Shown: piece by piece, positions 36,840 to 46,209 of the stretch
How the letters are laid out: each line of letters opens with the position of its first letter
Numbering within the stretch: position 1 is the stretch's first letter
Assembly (NCBI GenBank): GCA_036821845.1
Contig: DAISIT010000006.1
Span: 16,965 to 80,964, forward strand
Length of the DNA: 64,000 nucleotides
Direction: 5' to 3'
From: JAEUMD01 sp937950105
Lineage (GTDB): Bacteria > Pseudomonadota > Alphaproteobacteria > Rhizobiales > Hyphomicrobiaceae
Notes under the pieces: generated by a model
What the model was told of the DNA's origin: nothing
The model's database searches: none
The model's input: only the letters and a program-made list of their open reading frames with translations
Position numbers and translations under genes: made by a program

Positions 36840-38030
36840 TCATTCCGCCGGACCGAGCCGGGCACCCCGCGGCGCGTCGCCGAGATCGACGGCGGGCCGC
36901 AAGCGCCCCGGATCGAGATGCAGACGATCCGGGCGCCGTCGTGTCAGGGCAAGCAGCATGCCGAGCGTGATCGACACGGCGATCATCGACGACCCGCCAG
37001 CCGAGATGAAAGGCAGCGTCATGCCCTTGGCGGGAATGAGGCCGACGTTGACCGCCATGTTGATGAGCGCTTGCAGGCCGAATAGCAGCGCCAGCCCCTG
37101 GATCGCCAGCCGCGTGCGCGCATCGGGTTCGCGCGCCGCGCATTTCAGCGCTCTCAGCACGATGAAGGCGAACAGCGCCAGCAGCACCAGACACGCGACG
37201 ACGCCATACTCTTCCGCAACCACCGCGGAAATAAAATCGGTGTACGCATCGGGCAGAACCGTCTTGATGGTGCCCTCACCCGGACCGCGACCGAAGAAGC
37301 CGCCTTCGCCGAACGACTGCATGGCGCGCTCGACCTGCGTGTTGTCGCCGCTGTTCGGCTGCAGGAAGCGGTCGACGCGGCTCTGAACGTGCGGGAAGAC
37401 GTGGTAGGCACCGGCGAGGCCCAACGCACCTGCTGCCGCAACGCCGATTGCGGCAAGGATCGGCTGTCCCGACAGCAGGAACTGCGCCCCCCACACGAGC
37501 GAGATGAGCAGCGTCTGCCCGACGTCCGGTTGCGACACCAGCAGCGCCGCCAGCACCACACCGAGCAGCACGACGAGCGGCAACGCCGGCATGTCGCGGC
37601 GCGTCTGCGCTTCGGCGAACAGCCAACCGGCCACCACCGCAAACGCCGGCTTGGCGAATTCCGACGGTTGCAGCGAGTGCCCGGCAATGCTGAGCCAGCG
37701 GCGTGCCCCATTGATCTCGGCGCCCGTCAGGTGCACGGCGACGAGGCCGGCGAGCGAGGCCAGCAGCAGCGCCAGCGAGAAGCGGCGCACCCCCGCAGGC
37801 TTCAACAGCGAGACGGCCAGCATGGTCGTGACGGCGAGCGCCGAATAGACGACGTGGCGCTCGACGAAATGGAACGTGCTGAAGCCCTTCTTCAGCGCCA
37901 CCGCCGGGCTCGCCGCGAGCGACAGCACGAGCCCCGTCGCCACCAGCACCAGCACCGCCGCGAGCAAACCGTGATCGACGGTGAACCACCACTGCGCGAG
38001 GCGCCCGCGATCGGCCCGGCTCACGCGCAT
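36840..38030 (-). CDS. ftsW: Peptidoglycan glycosyltransferase FtsW
   Basis: A 396-residue SEDS-family polymerase with about ten membrane helices. Recognisable blocks are GARRWLSIAGHSLQPSEFAK with the conserved region around the catalytic Asp side, VSQPDVGQTLLISLVWGAQ with the catalytic Asp, QSRVDRFLQPNSGDNTQ in the large loop, and GMTLPFISAGGSSMIAVS near the C-terminus. FtsW polymerises glycan strands in the septum with FtsI as partner. It lies between murD and murG. Confidence 0.96.
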   Translation of the reverse strand: MRVSRADRGRLAQWWFTVDHGLLAAVLVLVATGLVLSLAASPAVALKKGFSTFHFVERHVVYSALAVTTMLAVSLLKPAGVRRFSLALLLASLAGLVAVHLTGAEINGARRWLSIAGHSLQPSEFAKPAFAVVAGWLFAEAQTRRDMPALPLVVLLGVVLAALLVSQPDVGQTLLISLVWGAQFLLSGQPILAAIGVAAAGALGLAGAYHVFPHVQSRVDRFLQPNSGDNTQVERAMQSFGEGGFFGRGPGEGTIKTVLPDAYTDFISAVVAEEYGVVACLVLLALFAFIVLRALKCAAREPDARTRLAIQGLALLFGLQALINMAVNVGLIPAKGMTLPFISAGGSSMIAVSITLGMLLALTRRRPDRLHLDPGRLRPAVDLGDAPRGARLGPAE

Positions 38031-38043
38031 GGCGTTGCTCCGC

Positions 38044-39513
38044 TCATGCTGCGCGGCCTTTCATGGTGACGCCGGGTAGTGTCGCGACCAGCGCCAAGAA
38101 TTCGTCGCCGCGATGCTCGAAGCTCTTGAACTGATCGTAGGAGGCACACGCGGGTGACAGCAGCACCACCGGTTCCTTGGCAGCGCTGGCGCTCGCGTCG
38201 CGCGCGGCGGCGGCGACCGCGACGCCGAGCGTACCGCACCGCTCGTAAGCCACCTTGCCGTCGAGCGTCGCCGCGAACTGCTCGCTGGCGGCGCCGATCA
38301 GATAGGCCTTCGCGATGCGCGGGAAGTACGCCGCCAGCGTCGCGATGCCGCCCTCCTTCGGCTTGCCGCCAAGGATCCAGTAGATGTCCGACGGGAACGC
38401 CGCCAGCGCCTTCTCGGTGCTGTCGGCGTTGGTCGCCTTGCTGTCGTTGATGAACAGCACCGAGCCGGCGCGACCGGCTTCTTCCATGCGGTGCGGCAGG
38501 CCGGGATACGACGCGAGCGCCACCTGCCAGTCGATGCCGGCCTGGACGCCACTCAGATTGCCGAGTTCGCGCACTGCGGCGATGGCGCCGAGCGCGTTCT
38601 GCGTGTTGTGCGCGCCGCGCAGAGTCGAGATGCCGGCGGTGGTCGCGAGCCGCACGGCGAGGCCCGTCGCATCGGAGCAGATCAGCCAGCCGTCGTGCTC
38701 GCAGTATCCCGGCGCAATGGCGCGCTTTGCGCTCACAGCCGCAACAGGACCAGCGGCGATCCTGCGTCTCACGATGGCGAGGCTGTAGTCGTCGTCGATG
38801 CAGCCGACCGCCACGCCGCTCGTTTGCACCAGCCGCTCCTTGATGGCGGCATAGTTGTTCATGGCGAGATCGAGATCGTCGGCGGGGCCGTGACGGTCGA
38901 GATGATCCGGCGTCAGGTTCAGCAGCACACCGACGCTTGGCGCGAGGCCCGGCGTCAGGTCGATCTGGAAAGAGCTCATTTCGATGACATGGATTCGATC
39001 GGGCGACGGCGGCTCCAGCGTCAGGATCGCCTTGCCGATGTTGCCGCCCATCTGCACGTCGCGGCCCGCACAGCGCAGGATGTGCGCGATGAGGGCCGTG
39101 GTGGTCGATTTGCCGTTGGTGCCGGTAATGCAGACGACCGGCGCCTCCGGGCAGTGCGCGGCGCGCTCGCGGAAGAACACCTCGATGTCGCCGATCACCT
39201 CGACCGGCGCGCGGCCGGCGGTTGCGCGTCGCGCGCTTTCCTTGCGTGCTTCCAGCACGACCCAATGTGGCTCGGGGTGCGTCAACGGAACGCCGGGCGC
39301 GAGCAGCAGCGCGTCGATGCCGGTCCAGTCCTCGGCGCGGAGATCGCGCACCGCGAAGCCCTGCACTGCGGCCGCCGCGCGTCCCGGCTCGCCGTCGTCC
39401 CAGCAGACGACATCGGCGCCGCCCTCGACCAGCGAGCGTGCGGAAGCGAGGCCCGAGCCGCCGAGGCCGAACACGGCCACGCGCTTGCCGTTGAATGTCG
39501 TGGCGCGAATCAT
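38044..39513 (-). CDS. murD: UDP-N-acetylmuramoylalanine--D-glutamate ligase
   Basis: A 489-residue Mur ligase that adds D-Glu. The N-terminal nucleotide-binding domain begins VAVFGLGGSGLASARSLVEGG, the P-loop is CITGTNGKSTTTALIAHIL near residue 130, NLTPDHLDRHG and VLFINDSKATNADSTEKAL carry the ligase signatures, and WILGGKPKEGGI and LLSPACASYDQFKSFEHRGD lie in the C-terminal domain. It follows mraY after 234 bp that contain a short intergenic repeat, and precedes ftsW by 13 bp. Confidence 0.97.
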   Translation of the reverse strand: MIRATTFNGKRVAVFGLGGSGLASARSLVEGGADVVCWDDGEPGRAAAAVQGFAVRDLRAEDWTGIDALLLAPGVPLTHPEPHWVVLEARKESARRATAGRAPVEVIGDIEVFFRERAAHCPEAPVVCITGTNGKSTTTALIAHILRCAGRDVQMGGNIGKAILTLEPPSPDRIHVIEMSSFQIDLTPGLAPSVGVLLNLTPDHLDRHGPADDLDLAMNNYAAIKERLVQTSGVAVGCIDDDYSLAIVRRRIAAGPVAAVSAKRAIAPGYCEHDGWLICSDATGLAVRLATTAGISTLRGAHNTQNALGAIAAVRELGNLSGVQAGIDWQVALASYPGLPHRMEEAGRAGSVLFINDSKATNADSTEKALAAFPSDIYWILGGKPKEGGIATLAAYFPRIAKAYLIGAASEQFAATLDGKVAYERCGTLGVAVAAAARDASASAAKEPVVLLSPACASYDQFKSFEHRGDEFLALVATLPGVTMKGRAA

Positions 39514-39610
39514 GTGTCGAAATCTAACCGAGTTGGAGGCAACGCGCTGTTGCCGCGCCGCCCGCTTGCATCAGCGGATGAGGTTCGTAAGCCTCTCGGA
39601 TCGCCGCCAG

Positions 39611-39661
39611 ACTTTTCCTCTCCCGGGACGGGAGAGGGTGCCCGAAGGGCGGGTGAGGGAC
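39611..39661. repeat. Short GC-rich intergenic repeat (CTCTCCCG...GGGAGAGG type)
   Basis: CCTCTCCCGGGACGGGAGAGG is followed by a small GCCCGAAGGGC hairpin and GGGTGAGGG. This layout is a widespread intergenic repeat of high-GC proteobacteria. It lies in the 234-bp murD-mraY gap. Its stem-loops could slow or attenuate transcription between the two genes, but that is not shown. Confidence 0.6.
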
Positions 39662-39747
39662 TTGCCGCAGGCGATACCACCGATGTCGACAAGGGCACTA
39701 TCCGGCTTCGGCCACCTTCCCTCCCGCCAAGTGAGAAGGTCAGCACA

Positions 39748-40830
39748 TCAGCGCAGCTTCAGCGTGGCGAGGCCGATCAGGGCGAGGATCACCGAAATGA
39801 TCCAGAAGCGCACGACGACGGTCGATTCCTTCCAGCCCTTCTGCTCGTAGTGATGGTGCAGCGGCGCCATGCGGAATACGCGCTTCCCCGTCAGCTTGAA
39901 CGAGGCGACCTGGATGATGACCGACAGCGTCTCGAGAACAAACAGGCCGCCGACGATGCCGAGCACGATCTCGTGCTTGGTTGCAACGGCAATGGCGCCG
40001 AGCGCGCCGCCGAGGGCGAGCGAGCCGGTGTCGCCCATGAAGATCATGGCGGGCGGCGCGTTGAACCACAGGAAGCCGAGGCCCGCGCCGATCAGTGCGC
40101 CGCACAGTACCGCGAGTTCACCCGCACCGGCGACGTAGTGAATCTGCAGATACGTTGCGAACTTGGCATTGCCGGTGAGATACGCGATCAGGCCGAAGGT
40201 GGCGGCAGCGATCATCACCGGGACGATGGCGAGGCCGTCGAGACCGTCGGTCAGGTTGACCGCGTTACCGGCGCCGACGATCACCAGCATGCCGAACACG
40301 ACGAAGAAGAGGCCGAGCGGGATCAGCAGATTCTTGAAGAACGGCACGGTCAGCGCGTCCGAAAACCCCGGCGTGCCGATGGCGATGATGGCGTAGGTGG
40401 CGATCGCTGCGACGACGATCTCGATGAGCAGGCGGAACTTGCCGCCGAAGCCCGCCGTCGTGCGCTTCGTCACCTTGAGGTAGTCGTCGTAGAAACCGAT
40501 GGCCGCGTAGCTCACGGTCACGAACAGCACGATCCAGACATAGGCGTTCGACAGGTTCGACCACAGCAGCGTCGCGACGAGGAAGCCGGCGAGGATCATC
40601 AGGCCGCCCATGGTCGGCGTACCGGCCTTGGCGAAGTGCGTCTGCGGGCCGTCGGTGCGGATCGGCTGGCCCTTGCCCTGCTTGACGCGCAGCAGATCGA
40701 TCATCGCCGGACCGAACAGCATCACGAACAGCAGCGCCGTGAAGATGGCGCCGCCGGTGCGGAATGTGATGTAGCGGAAGACGTTGAGCGGTCCGATCTG
40801 GTCGGAGAAATTGACGAGCTCGTAGAGCAT
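39748..40830 (-). CDS. mraY: Phospho-N-acetylmuramoyl-pentapeptide transferase
   Basis: A 360-residue polytopic enzyme that transfers phospho-MurNAc-pentapeptide to undecaprenyl phosphate, giving lipid I. Family blocks are GTPTMGGLMILAG, the Asp pair in AIGFYDDYLKV, NAVNLTDGLDGLAI, FNAPPAMIFMGDTGSLALGG and FRMAPLHHHYEQKGWKES, which together give the catalytic aspartates and the HHH motif. Ten membrane helices are evident. It lies 47 bp after murF. Confidence 0.97.
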   Translation of the reverse strand: MLYELVNFSDQIGPLNVFRYITFRTGGAIFTALLFVMLFGPAMIDLLRVKQGKGQPIRTDGPQTHFAKAGTPTMGGLMILAGFLVATLLWSNLSNAYVWIVLFVTVSYAAIGFYDDYLKVTKRTTAGFGGKFRLLIEIVVAAIATYAIIAIGTPGFSDALTVPFFKNLLIPLGLFFVVFGMLVIVGAGNAVNLTDGLDGLAIVPVMIAAATFGLIAYLTGNAKFATYLQIHYVAGAGELAVLCGALIGAGLGFLWFNAPPAMIFMGDTGSLALGGALGAIAVATKHEIVLGIVGGLFVLETLSVIIQVASFKLTGKRVFRMAPLHHHYEQKGWKESTVVVRFWIISVILALIGLATLKLR

Positions 40831-40877
40831 GCCTTCGAAACCCCCAGCGGGATGCGCGCGAGCGCCCCCAGTTCACG

Positions 40878-42317
40878 TCAAGCGGCCTTTTCGGCCAACG
40901 ATTTCACTGCGGCGACGAGCGGCGCCATGCGCGAGCCGTTCGAGCCCTTGATCATCACCACGTCGCCAGCCGCGAGCGCGGCGAGCAGCGCCGGCTGCAG
41001 CTCCGCCGAGGTCGCCGCCCAGGCGCCGCGCCTCTCAGCCGGCAGCGCGTCGAAGAGATGGCGCATGTTCGGCCCCGCCGCGAAGACGAGATCGACGCCC
41101 GCTTCGCCGATCGCATCGGCCAAGCCTTCATGCAGCGCGCGCGCCTGCGCTCCCAGCTCCAGCATGTCGCCGAGCACGGCGATGCGGCGCGGATGCGCGC
41201 TGCGCGGCAACGGCGCCAGCGCCAGCAAGGCCGCGCGCATCGATGCAGGATTGGCATTGTAGCTCTCGTCGATCAGCAGCACGCTGCCGCCGCCCCACGG
41301 CGCAAGCGTGCGCGAGCCACGCCCTTCCGGCGTGCGGAACGCGGCAAGGCCACGCAGGGCGTTCATCAGATCGGCACCGGCGGCTTTCAGTGCGGCGAGC
41401 ACCGCGACCGCGTTCGCCACCATGTGCGCGCCGACCGCGCCGAGCACGAACGACTGCCCGTGCGCGTCGACCAGCGTCTGCCCGTCGACCTCGTGCGCGC
41501 GCACCAGACGCACCAGCCCGAGGCCGAGCGTGGCGGGGTCGAAATCCTCCGGTTTGTGCAGGCGGCCGCTGAACGGCACCACGCGCACGCCGGGCTGGCG
41601 CAGCGCCGCGTCACGCAGGCGCGCATAATGCGCATTGTCGTAGTTGATGATGGCCGTGCCGCCGTCACCGAGCCCGGTGAAAATTTCGGCCTTGGCGTCG
41701 GCGATGGCTTCCTCGCTGCCGAAGTGCTCGAGATGCGCGGAGACCACCGTCGTTACGATGGCAACGTGCGGGCGCACGAACGCGACCAGCGGCGTGATCT
41801 CGCCCGCGTGGTTCATGCCGATCTCGAAGATGGCGTAGCGTGTCGAAGCCGGCATTGACGCAAGGGTGAGCGGCACGCCCCAGTGGTTGTTGAACGACTT
41901 GGCGCTCGCATGCGTGGCGCCGAGACGTTCGCAGCAGGCGCGCAGCATCTCTTTCGTCGTCGTCTTGCCAGCGCTGCCCGTCACCGCGATGACGCGCGCT
42001 TCCGGCGCCAGCCGCGCCCGCGCCGCGACCGCGATGCGTTCGAGCGCGCGCAGCGGATCATCGACGCGGATCAGCAGCGCGTCGCCCGGTTTGCGCTCAT
42101 AGCCGCGCGATACCAACGCCGCCGCCGCGCCCTTGGCGAACGCCGCCGATACGAACTCGTGGCCGTCGCGCTGATCCTTGAGCGCGATAAACAGATCGCC
42201 CGGCTGCAGCGAGCGCGTGTCGATGGAGAGCCCGGTGACGTCACCCGAGCGCTCACCGTCCGCCAGCCCCTCGGCGGCAGTCACCAGCGCATGGATCGTC
42301 CACAGCGGCTCAGTCAT
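40878..42317 (-). CDS. murF: UDP-N-acetylmuramoyl-tripeptide--D-alanyl-D-alanine ligase
   Basis: A 479-residue Mur ligase that adds D-Ala-D-Ala to the stem peptide. The P-loop is AVTGSAGKTTTKEMLRACC near residue 115, FNNHWGVPLTLASMP and FEIGMNHAGEITPL are MurF-specific, and LLIDESYNANPASMRAAL and AVLGDMLELGAQA lie in the C-terminal half. The start MTEPLWTIHAL at 42317 is preferred over upstream in-frame codons because the sequence before it enters a palindromic repeat. murE lies upstream, separated by 188 bp of repeats. Confidence 0.97.
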   Translation of the reverse strand: MTEPLWTIHALVTAAEGLADGERSGDVTGLSIDTRSLQPGDLFIALKDQRDGHEFVSAAFAKGAAAALVSRGYERKPGDALLIRVDDPLRALERIAVAARARLAPEARVIAVTGSAGKTTTKEMLRACCERLGATHASAKSFNNHWGVPLTLASMPASTRYAIFEIGMNHAGEITPLVAFVRPHVAIVTTVVSAHLEHFGSEEAIADAKAEIFTGLGDGGTAIINYDNAHYARLRDAALRQPGVRVVPFSGRLHKPEDFDPATLGLGLVRLVRAHEVDGQTLVDAHGQSFVLGAVGAHMVANAVAVLAALKAAGADLMNALRGLAAFRTPEGRGSRTLAPWGGGSVLLIDESYNANPASMRAALLALAPLPRSAHPRRIAVLGDMLELGAQARALHEGLADAIGEAGVDLVFAAGPNMRHLFDALPAERRGAWAATSAELQPALLAALAAGDVVMIKGSNGSRMAPLVAAVKSLAEKAA

Positions 42318-42363
42318 GCTCACTCCGGCCTGCGATTTGCGAACGGGTTCCATACCCATCGAC

Positions 42364-42466
42364 GTCATTCCCGCGAAGGCGGGAACCCAGCCACGTCGAA
42401 ATGAGCGGCTCCGTCTCTCGAACTCGAGCTGTGTCTGGATCCCGGCTCAAGGGCCGGGATGACGTA
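42364..42466. repeat. Palindromic intergenic repeat element, copy 2
   Basis: The left arm CGTCATTCCCGCGAAGGCGG and the right arm, ending CAAGGGCCGGGATGACG, are inverted. Each arm holds an inner hairpin (CCCGC-GAAG-GCGGG and CCCGG-N-CCGGG types) and about 45 bp lie between them. It is of the same kind as the element at 20822-20972. It separates murE from murF. Confidence 0.7.
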
Positions 42467-42469
42467 AGG

Positions 42470-42492
42470 GTGGAGCAACTGGATTGCTCCAC
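42470..42492. repeat. Perfect 9-bp hairpin between murE and murF
   Basis: GTGGAGCAA-CTGGA-TTGCTCCAC is a perfect stem with a 5-base loop, directly between the murE stop and the palindromic repeat. On the leftward transcript it would fold 14 bases after the murE stop. No U-run follows, so it may protect or process mRNA and need not terminate transcription. Confidence 0.5.
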
Positions 42493-42505
42493 AGACATCG
42501 ACCCG

Positions 42506-43966
42506 CTAGCCATGCCCCGTCTCCCGTGCGATTGCCGCCCGCGCCACCTCGTGATCCGAAAACGGCAGTACCTTGTCGCCGACGATCTGGCCCGTCTCGT
42601 GGCCCTTGCCGGCGATCAGCACGACATCGCCTTTTCCCATGCCGGCAATCGCTGCCGTAATCGCCTCGGCGCGGTCGCCAATCTCGCGCGCGCCAACGGC
42701 TCCCGCCAGGATCTCGGCGCGGATCGCTGCCGGCACCTCGGTCCTCGGATTGTCGTCCGTCACGATCACCTGGTCGGCGCCTTCGACTGCGAGCCGCCCC
42801 ATGATCGGCCGCTTGCCCTTGTCGCGGTCGCCACCGCAGCCGAACACGCATACGAGCCTGCCGGTGACGAACGGCCGGACACCCGCAAGCGCGGCGGCAA
42901 GTGCTTCGGGCTTGTGCGCGTAATCGACGACGACGAGCCCGCCGCGGGACTCGCCCACCACATCGAGGCGGCCGGGCACACCCTGCAAGGTTTCGAGCGC
43001 GGCGAGGGCGTCCTCCGTGGCGGTACCTGCAGCGATGGCGAGTCCGGCGGCAACCAGCGCGTTCTCGACCTGATAGGCGCCGATCAGCGGCAAACGGATC
43101 TCGGCGTCGCCATGCGCGTGCTCGATGCGCAGCAGCTGGCGAAATCCGTCGCGCTCAGCTGCGACGAGTCGCAGCGCCGTGCCCGCGCGCCCGACGGTGC
43201 GCACGTCGAGGCCGCGCGCGCGGGCGGCATCCGCGACATGGTCCCCATAGGCCCCGTCGGCGTTGACGACGGCCGGCTGCCCCGGATGCAGCAACGCCCC
43301 GAACAGGCGCATCTTGGCCGCAAGATACTCTTCGACCGTCGCGTGATAATCCATGTGATCGCGGCCGAGATTGGTGAACGCCGCCGCCGTCAGCCGCACG
43401 CCATCGAGGCGATGCTGGTCGAGACCGTGCGAGGACGCCTCGAACGCGAGATGCGAAATGCCCTCGCGTGCCAGCTCGTCGAGGGTCCGATGCAGCGACA
43501 CCGGATCGGGCGTCGTCAACGAGCCGTAGACGGCGCCGTCCGGCTTGACGATGCCGATGGTGCCGAGCGAGGCGGCGCGCTTGCCGGCGTGCGCGAAAAT
43601 CTGGCGCGTGAACTCGGCGACCGAGGTCTTGCCGCTGGTGCCGGTGACGGCGACCGTGACGGCCGGTTGCGCCGGGTAGAAGCGCGACGCCATCAGCGCC
43701 AGTTCGCGGCGCGGGTTCGCCACCCTGAGGACGATGGCACCGATTCCGTCCGGCACCTCTGTTTCGGACCGCGTCACGATCACGGAAGCGCCACGTGCGG
43801 CCGCGTCGGCAACGAACCGTGCGCCATCGGTGCGCGCGCCCGGCATGGCGACGAACACGAACCCGGGCGCGGCGAGCCGGCTGTCGGCAGTCAACCCCGT
43901 TATGAACAGGCGCGCGGCGGCGTCCGGCGCGGCAATCTCGGGACCGAGGAGTTGCGACAGCAGCAT
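42506..43966 (-). CDS. murE: UDP-MurNAc-L-Ala-D-Glu--2,6-diaminopimelate ligase
   Basis: A 486-residue Mur ligase. The P-loop is VAVTGTSGKTSVAEFTRQ near residue 108, then FEASSHGLDQHRLDGV and TNLGRDHMDYHATVEEYLAAK. The DNPR motif in VTDDNPRTEVP specifies meso-diaminopimelate, as expected for a Gram-negative wall. The C-terminus holds LIAGKGHETGQIVGDK. The start MLLSQLLGPE is given. A 202-bp gap precedes it after ftsI. Confidence 0.97.
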   Translation of the reverse strand: MLLSQLLGPEIAAPDAAARLFITGLTADSRLAAPGFVFVAMPGARTDGARFVADAAARGASVIVTRSETEVPDGIGAIVLRVANPRRELALMASRFYPAQPAVTVAVTGTSGKTSVAEFTRQIFAHAGKRAASLGTIGIVKPDGAVYGSLTTPDPVSLHRTLDELAREGISHLAFEASSHGLDQHRLDGVRLTAAAFTNLGRDHMDYHATVEEYLAAKMRLFGALLHPGQPAVVNADGAYGDHVADAARARGLDVRTVGRAGTALRLVAAERDGFRQLLRIEHAHGDAEIRLPLIGAYQVENALVAAGLAIAAGTATEDALAALETLQGVPGRLDVVGESRGGLVVVDYAHKPEALAAALAGVRPFVTGRLVCVFGCGGDRDKGKRPIMGRLAVEGADQVIVTDDNPRTEVPAAIRAEILAGAVGAREIGDRAEAITAAIAGMGKGDVVLIAGKGHETGQIVGDKVLPFSDHEVARAAIARETGHG

Positions 43967-44168
43967 ATCTCGCGAAACCCGAGCTCGAGGCTTGTCATGC
44001 GTGCGCCGGCCACGGCGCCGGGTCGCGCCTGTCGAGGTGCGCCGCGAAGCAGTGACCGGGCGAGTACGCCGAGTGTCATATGTTCGGAACGGTGCAGCGT
44101 CAAACGGCAGTGCACGGCGTTACGCGACGAGTTTGCAACACTCGTGCGCCAACTCGTTCAGATGATTA

Positions 44169-45851
44169 TCAAGGTTGTATCGGCGCCGGCCACACGCCGA
44201 GCTGCGGCGCGATGCGCCGGACCAGCCGGGCCGTGACCGGGGCTGCGGTCTGGCTGGCCGTCACCTCGCCACCCGAAGCCGCCGTGCGGGCTGGCTCGAA
44301 CACCATGACGAGGGTCAGAAAGCGCGGATCGGAAATCGGGAAAGCCCCGAGGAACGACGAGATCACCGCGTTGCGGTCGTACTTGCCCCGCGTGGCGATC
44401 TCCGCCGTGCCGGTCTTGCCTCCGACCGCATAGCCTTCCGCGTCCGCGCGCTTGCCGGTGCCGCCCCCCTCGGCGACGTTGCGCGCCATCAGCTCGCGCA
44501 GCTCAGCGCTGGTCTCGGCCCGGATGACGCGGCGGCGGGGCGCCTCGCCCGTTCGCTTCAGGAACGTCGGCTGGATGTACTCGCCGCCATTGACCAACGC
44601 GGCGGCGGCGGCGGCGAATTGCAGCGGCGCGACCGCGAGGCCGTGACCGTAGGCGATGGTGATGGTCTCGATCTCCTCCCAGCGCGCGGGCAGCATCGGC
44701 CTGGCGAGCGCCGCCGCCTCGGTCCGCATGGGCGCCAGCAGGCCGAGGCTGTCGAGGAAGGCGCGCTGGCGTGTCGGTCCGCCGCCGAGCGCGAGTCGCG
44801 CCGCGCCGACGTTCGACGACTTCAGGAACACCTCGGAGACGGTCAGCGGCCGTCCGGCCGGATGCGGGTCCTCGATGACGAAGCGCCCGGATTTCAATGG
44901 CTCGGTGACATCGACCATCGTGCCCGGACCGACGCGCCCGGCGTCGAGCGCTTCCGCGACCGTCATAAGCTTGAAGATCGAGCCGAGTTCGAAGGTGCCG
45001 CCGTTGATGCGGTCGATGCGTTCGTCGACGAGCGCGTCCGTCGCAATGGCGGGATCGACACCCGGCAGCGCCGCACTGGCCAGCACCTCGCCCGTGCGCA
45101 CGTCGAGCACCAGCCCTGCGGTCGCAGACGCCCGATAGGACTCCATGGCCGCCGCCAGCTCGTCCTCGAGCGCGTGCTGCACGCCGAGATCGAGCGAAAG
45201 CACCACCGGGCGGCGCGTGCTCGGCGCGGCGTGAACGATCGGCTCGACCAGATTGCTTTCGTCGAGATGCCGCTCGATACCGGCGATGGCGCGGTTGTCG
45301 ATGTTGACGCCGCCGAGCACATGGCCGGCGAGGCGTCCACCCGGATACGCGCGTCGCAGCTCGTTGCGGAAGGCGAGACCGGGCAGGCCGAGATCGTGAA
45401 CGCGCTGCGCCATCTGCGGCGACAGTCCGCGCCGCACCCAGACGAAGCGCCGCGTCTTGTCGGCAAGCGCATCGCGCAAGGCGGCGCTGTCGAGATCGGG
45501 CAGCACGGCGCGCAGTTTCTCCACCACCTCGTCGCGATCGGAGATCAGCAGCGGGTCGGCGTAGAGCGACGGCGCCTCGACGTCGCTGGCCAGCAGGCGA
45601 CCGTTACGGTCGACGATGTCGGGCCGCGCCAGCGACGTCGCGATCGGGCTCGACATGTTGGACTGCACCGCCGGCGCGCCGGTGGCCGCCAGCCGCACGA
45701 GCTGCACCGCGACCATGCCGAACGCGAACACCACCGTCGCCGTCACGAAGGTCGTGCGGTGGATGGCATCGGCGAGACGCCCGGCGCGGGACGGCAGGCG
45801 CTGGCCGGCGCGTGTCCGGGCTTCCGTCGATATGGTGACGCCGCGGCGCAT
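44169..45851 (-). CDS. ftsI: Peptidoglycan D,D-transpeptidase FtsI (penicillin-binding protein 3)
   Basis: A 560-residue class B PBP of the septum. One membrane helix (about residues 33-53) precedes the dimerisation domain with RPDIVDRNGRLLASDV and RAYPGGRLAGHVLGGVN. The transpeptidase domain has the active serine in S291-I-F-K294, an SSN motif (FLKSSNVGAARLA) and K479-T-G in GGKTGTAEIA. The start at 45851, 17 bases after the ftsL stop, follows GAGGCG. In-frame codons further upstream overlap ftsL and would add a very Arg-rich tail, so they are less likely. Confidence 0.96.
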   Translation of the reverse strand: MRRGVTISTEARTRAGQRLPSRAGRLADAIHRTTFVTATVVFAFGMVAVQLVRLAATGAPAVQSNMSSPIATSLARPDIVDRNGRLLASDVEAPSLYADPLLISDRDEVVEKLRAVLPDLDSAALRDALADKTRRFVWVRRGLSPQMAQRVHDLGLPGLAFRNELRRAYPGGRLAGHVLGGVNIDNRAIAGIERHLDESNLVEPIVHAAPSTRRPVVLSLDLGVQHALEDELAAAMESYRASATAGLVLDVRTGEVLASAALPGVDPAIATDALVDERIDRINGGTFELGSIFKLMTVAEALDAGRVGPGTMVDVTEPLKSGRFVIEDPHPAGRPLTVSEVFLKSSNVGAARLALGGGPTRQRAFLDSLGLLAPMRTEAAALARPMLPARWEEIETITIAYGHGLAVAPLQFAAAAAALVNGGEYIQPTFLKRTGEAPRRRVIRAETSAELRELMARNVAEGGGTGKRADAEGYAVGGKTGTAEIATRGKYDRNAVISSFLGAFPISDPRFLTLVMVFEPARTAASGGEVTASQTAAPVTARLVRRIAPQLGVWPAPIQP

Positions 45852-45867
45852 CGCCTCGCGCCCGCGC

Positions 45868-46173
45868 TCAGTGGCTCGCGCCGCGGAGCGGCGCCGCCAG
45901 CGTCGCATAGCCTCCCGCCGCATCGGCGTCGGCGAGTTGCGCCGGGCCGGGCGGCACGAGGCCCATGTCGCGCGCCAGCGGCGCGATGCGCTCGGGGCGT
46001 GCCAGATGCGCACGCTCGGCCTTCAGCACAGCGATGTCGCTGCGCAAAGTCTGCGCGGCGCGATCCTGCTGCTGCACCTGGCCTTCGAGCAGCCGGGTCT
46101 CGTTGTTGAGGGCGTAGAGCAGGAAGGCGCTCGAAAGCGCGAGGCAGATGGCGGACAGGGTGAGCAGACGCAT
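45868..46173 (-). CDS. ftsL: Cell division protein FtsL
   Basis: A 101-residue bitopic protein: a short N-terminus, one membrane helix (LLTLSAICLALSSAFLLYAL, residues 3-22) and a periplasmic coiled coil (ETRLLEGQVQQQDRAAQTLR and the following heptads) with the FtsL-like end HLARPERIAPLARDMGLVPP. FtsL forms a complex with FtsB and FtsQ and activates FtsW-FtsI. It lies in its standard place between rsmH and ftsI. Confidence 0.92.
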   Translation of the reverse strand: MRLLTLSAICLALSSAFLLYALNNETRLLEGQVQQQDRAAQTLRSDIAVLKAERAHLARPERIAPLARDMGLVPPGPAQLADADAAGGYATLAAPLRGASH

Positions 46174-46209
46174 GGAACACGCTCCCGTTGGTCGTCGGTA
46201 CCGCGGCCG

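Noticed and set aside
34079..36970. 963-codon open frame on the plus strand across murC and murG
   Set aside because: It is antisense to two well-supported genes, the product is an Arg/His/Asp-rich string typical of high-GC antisense frames, and no family motif appears.
38491..41262. 923-codon plus-strand open frame across murD, mraY and murF
   Set aside because: Same reason: it is complementary to conserved Mur genes and has no protein-like features.
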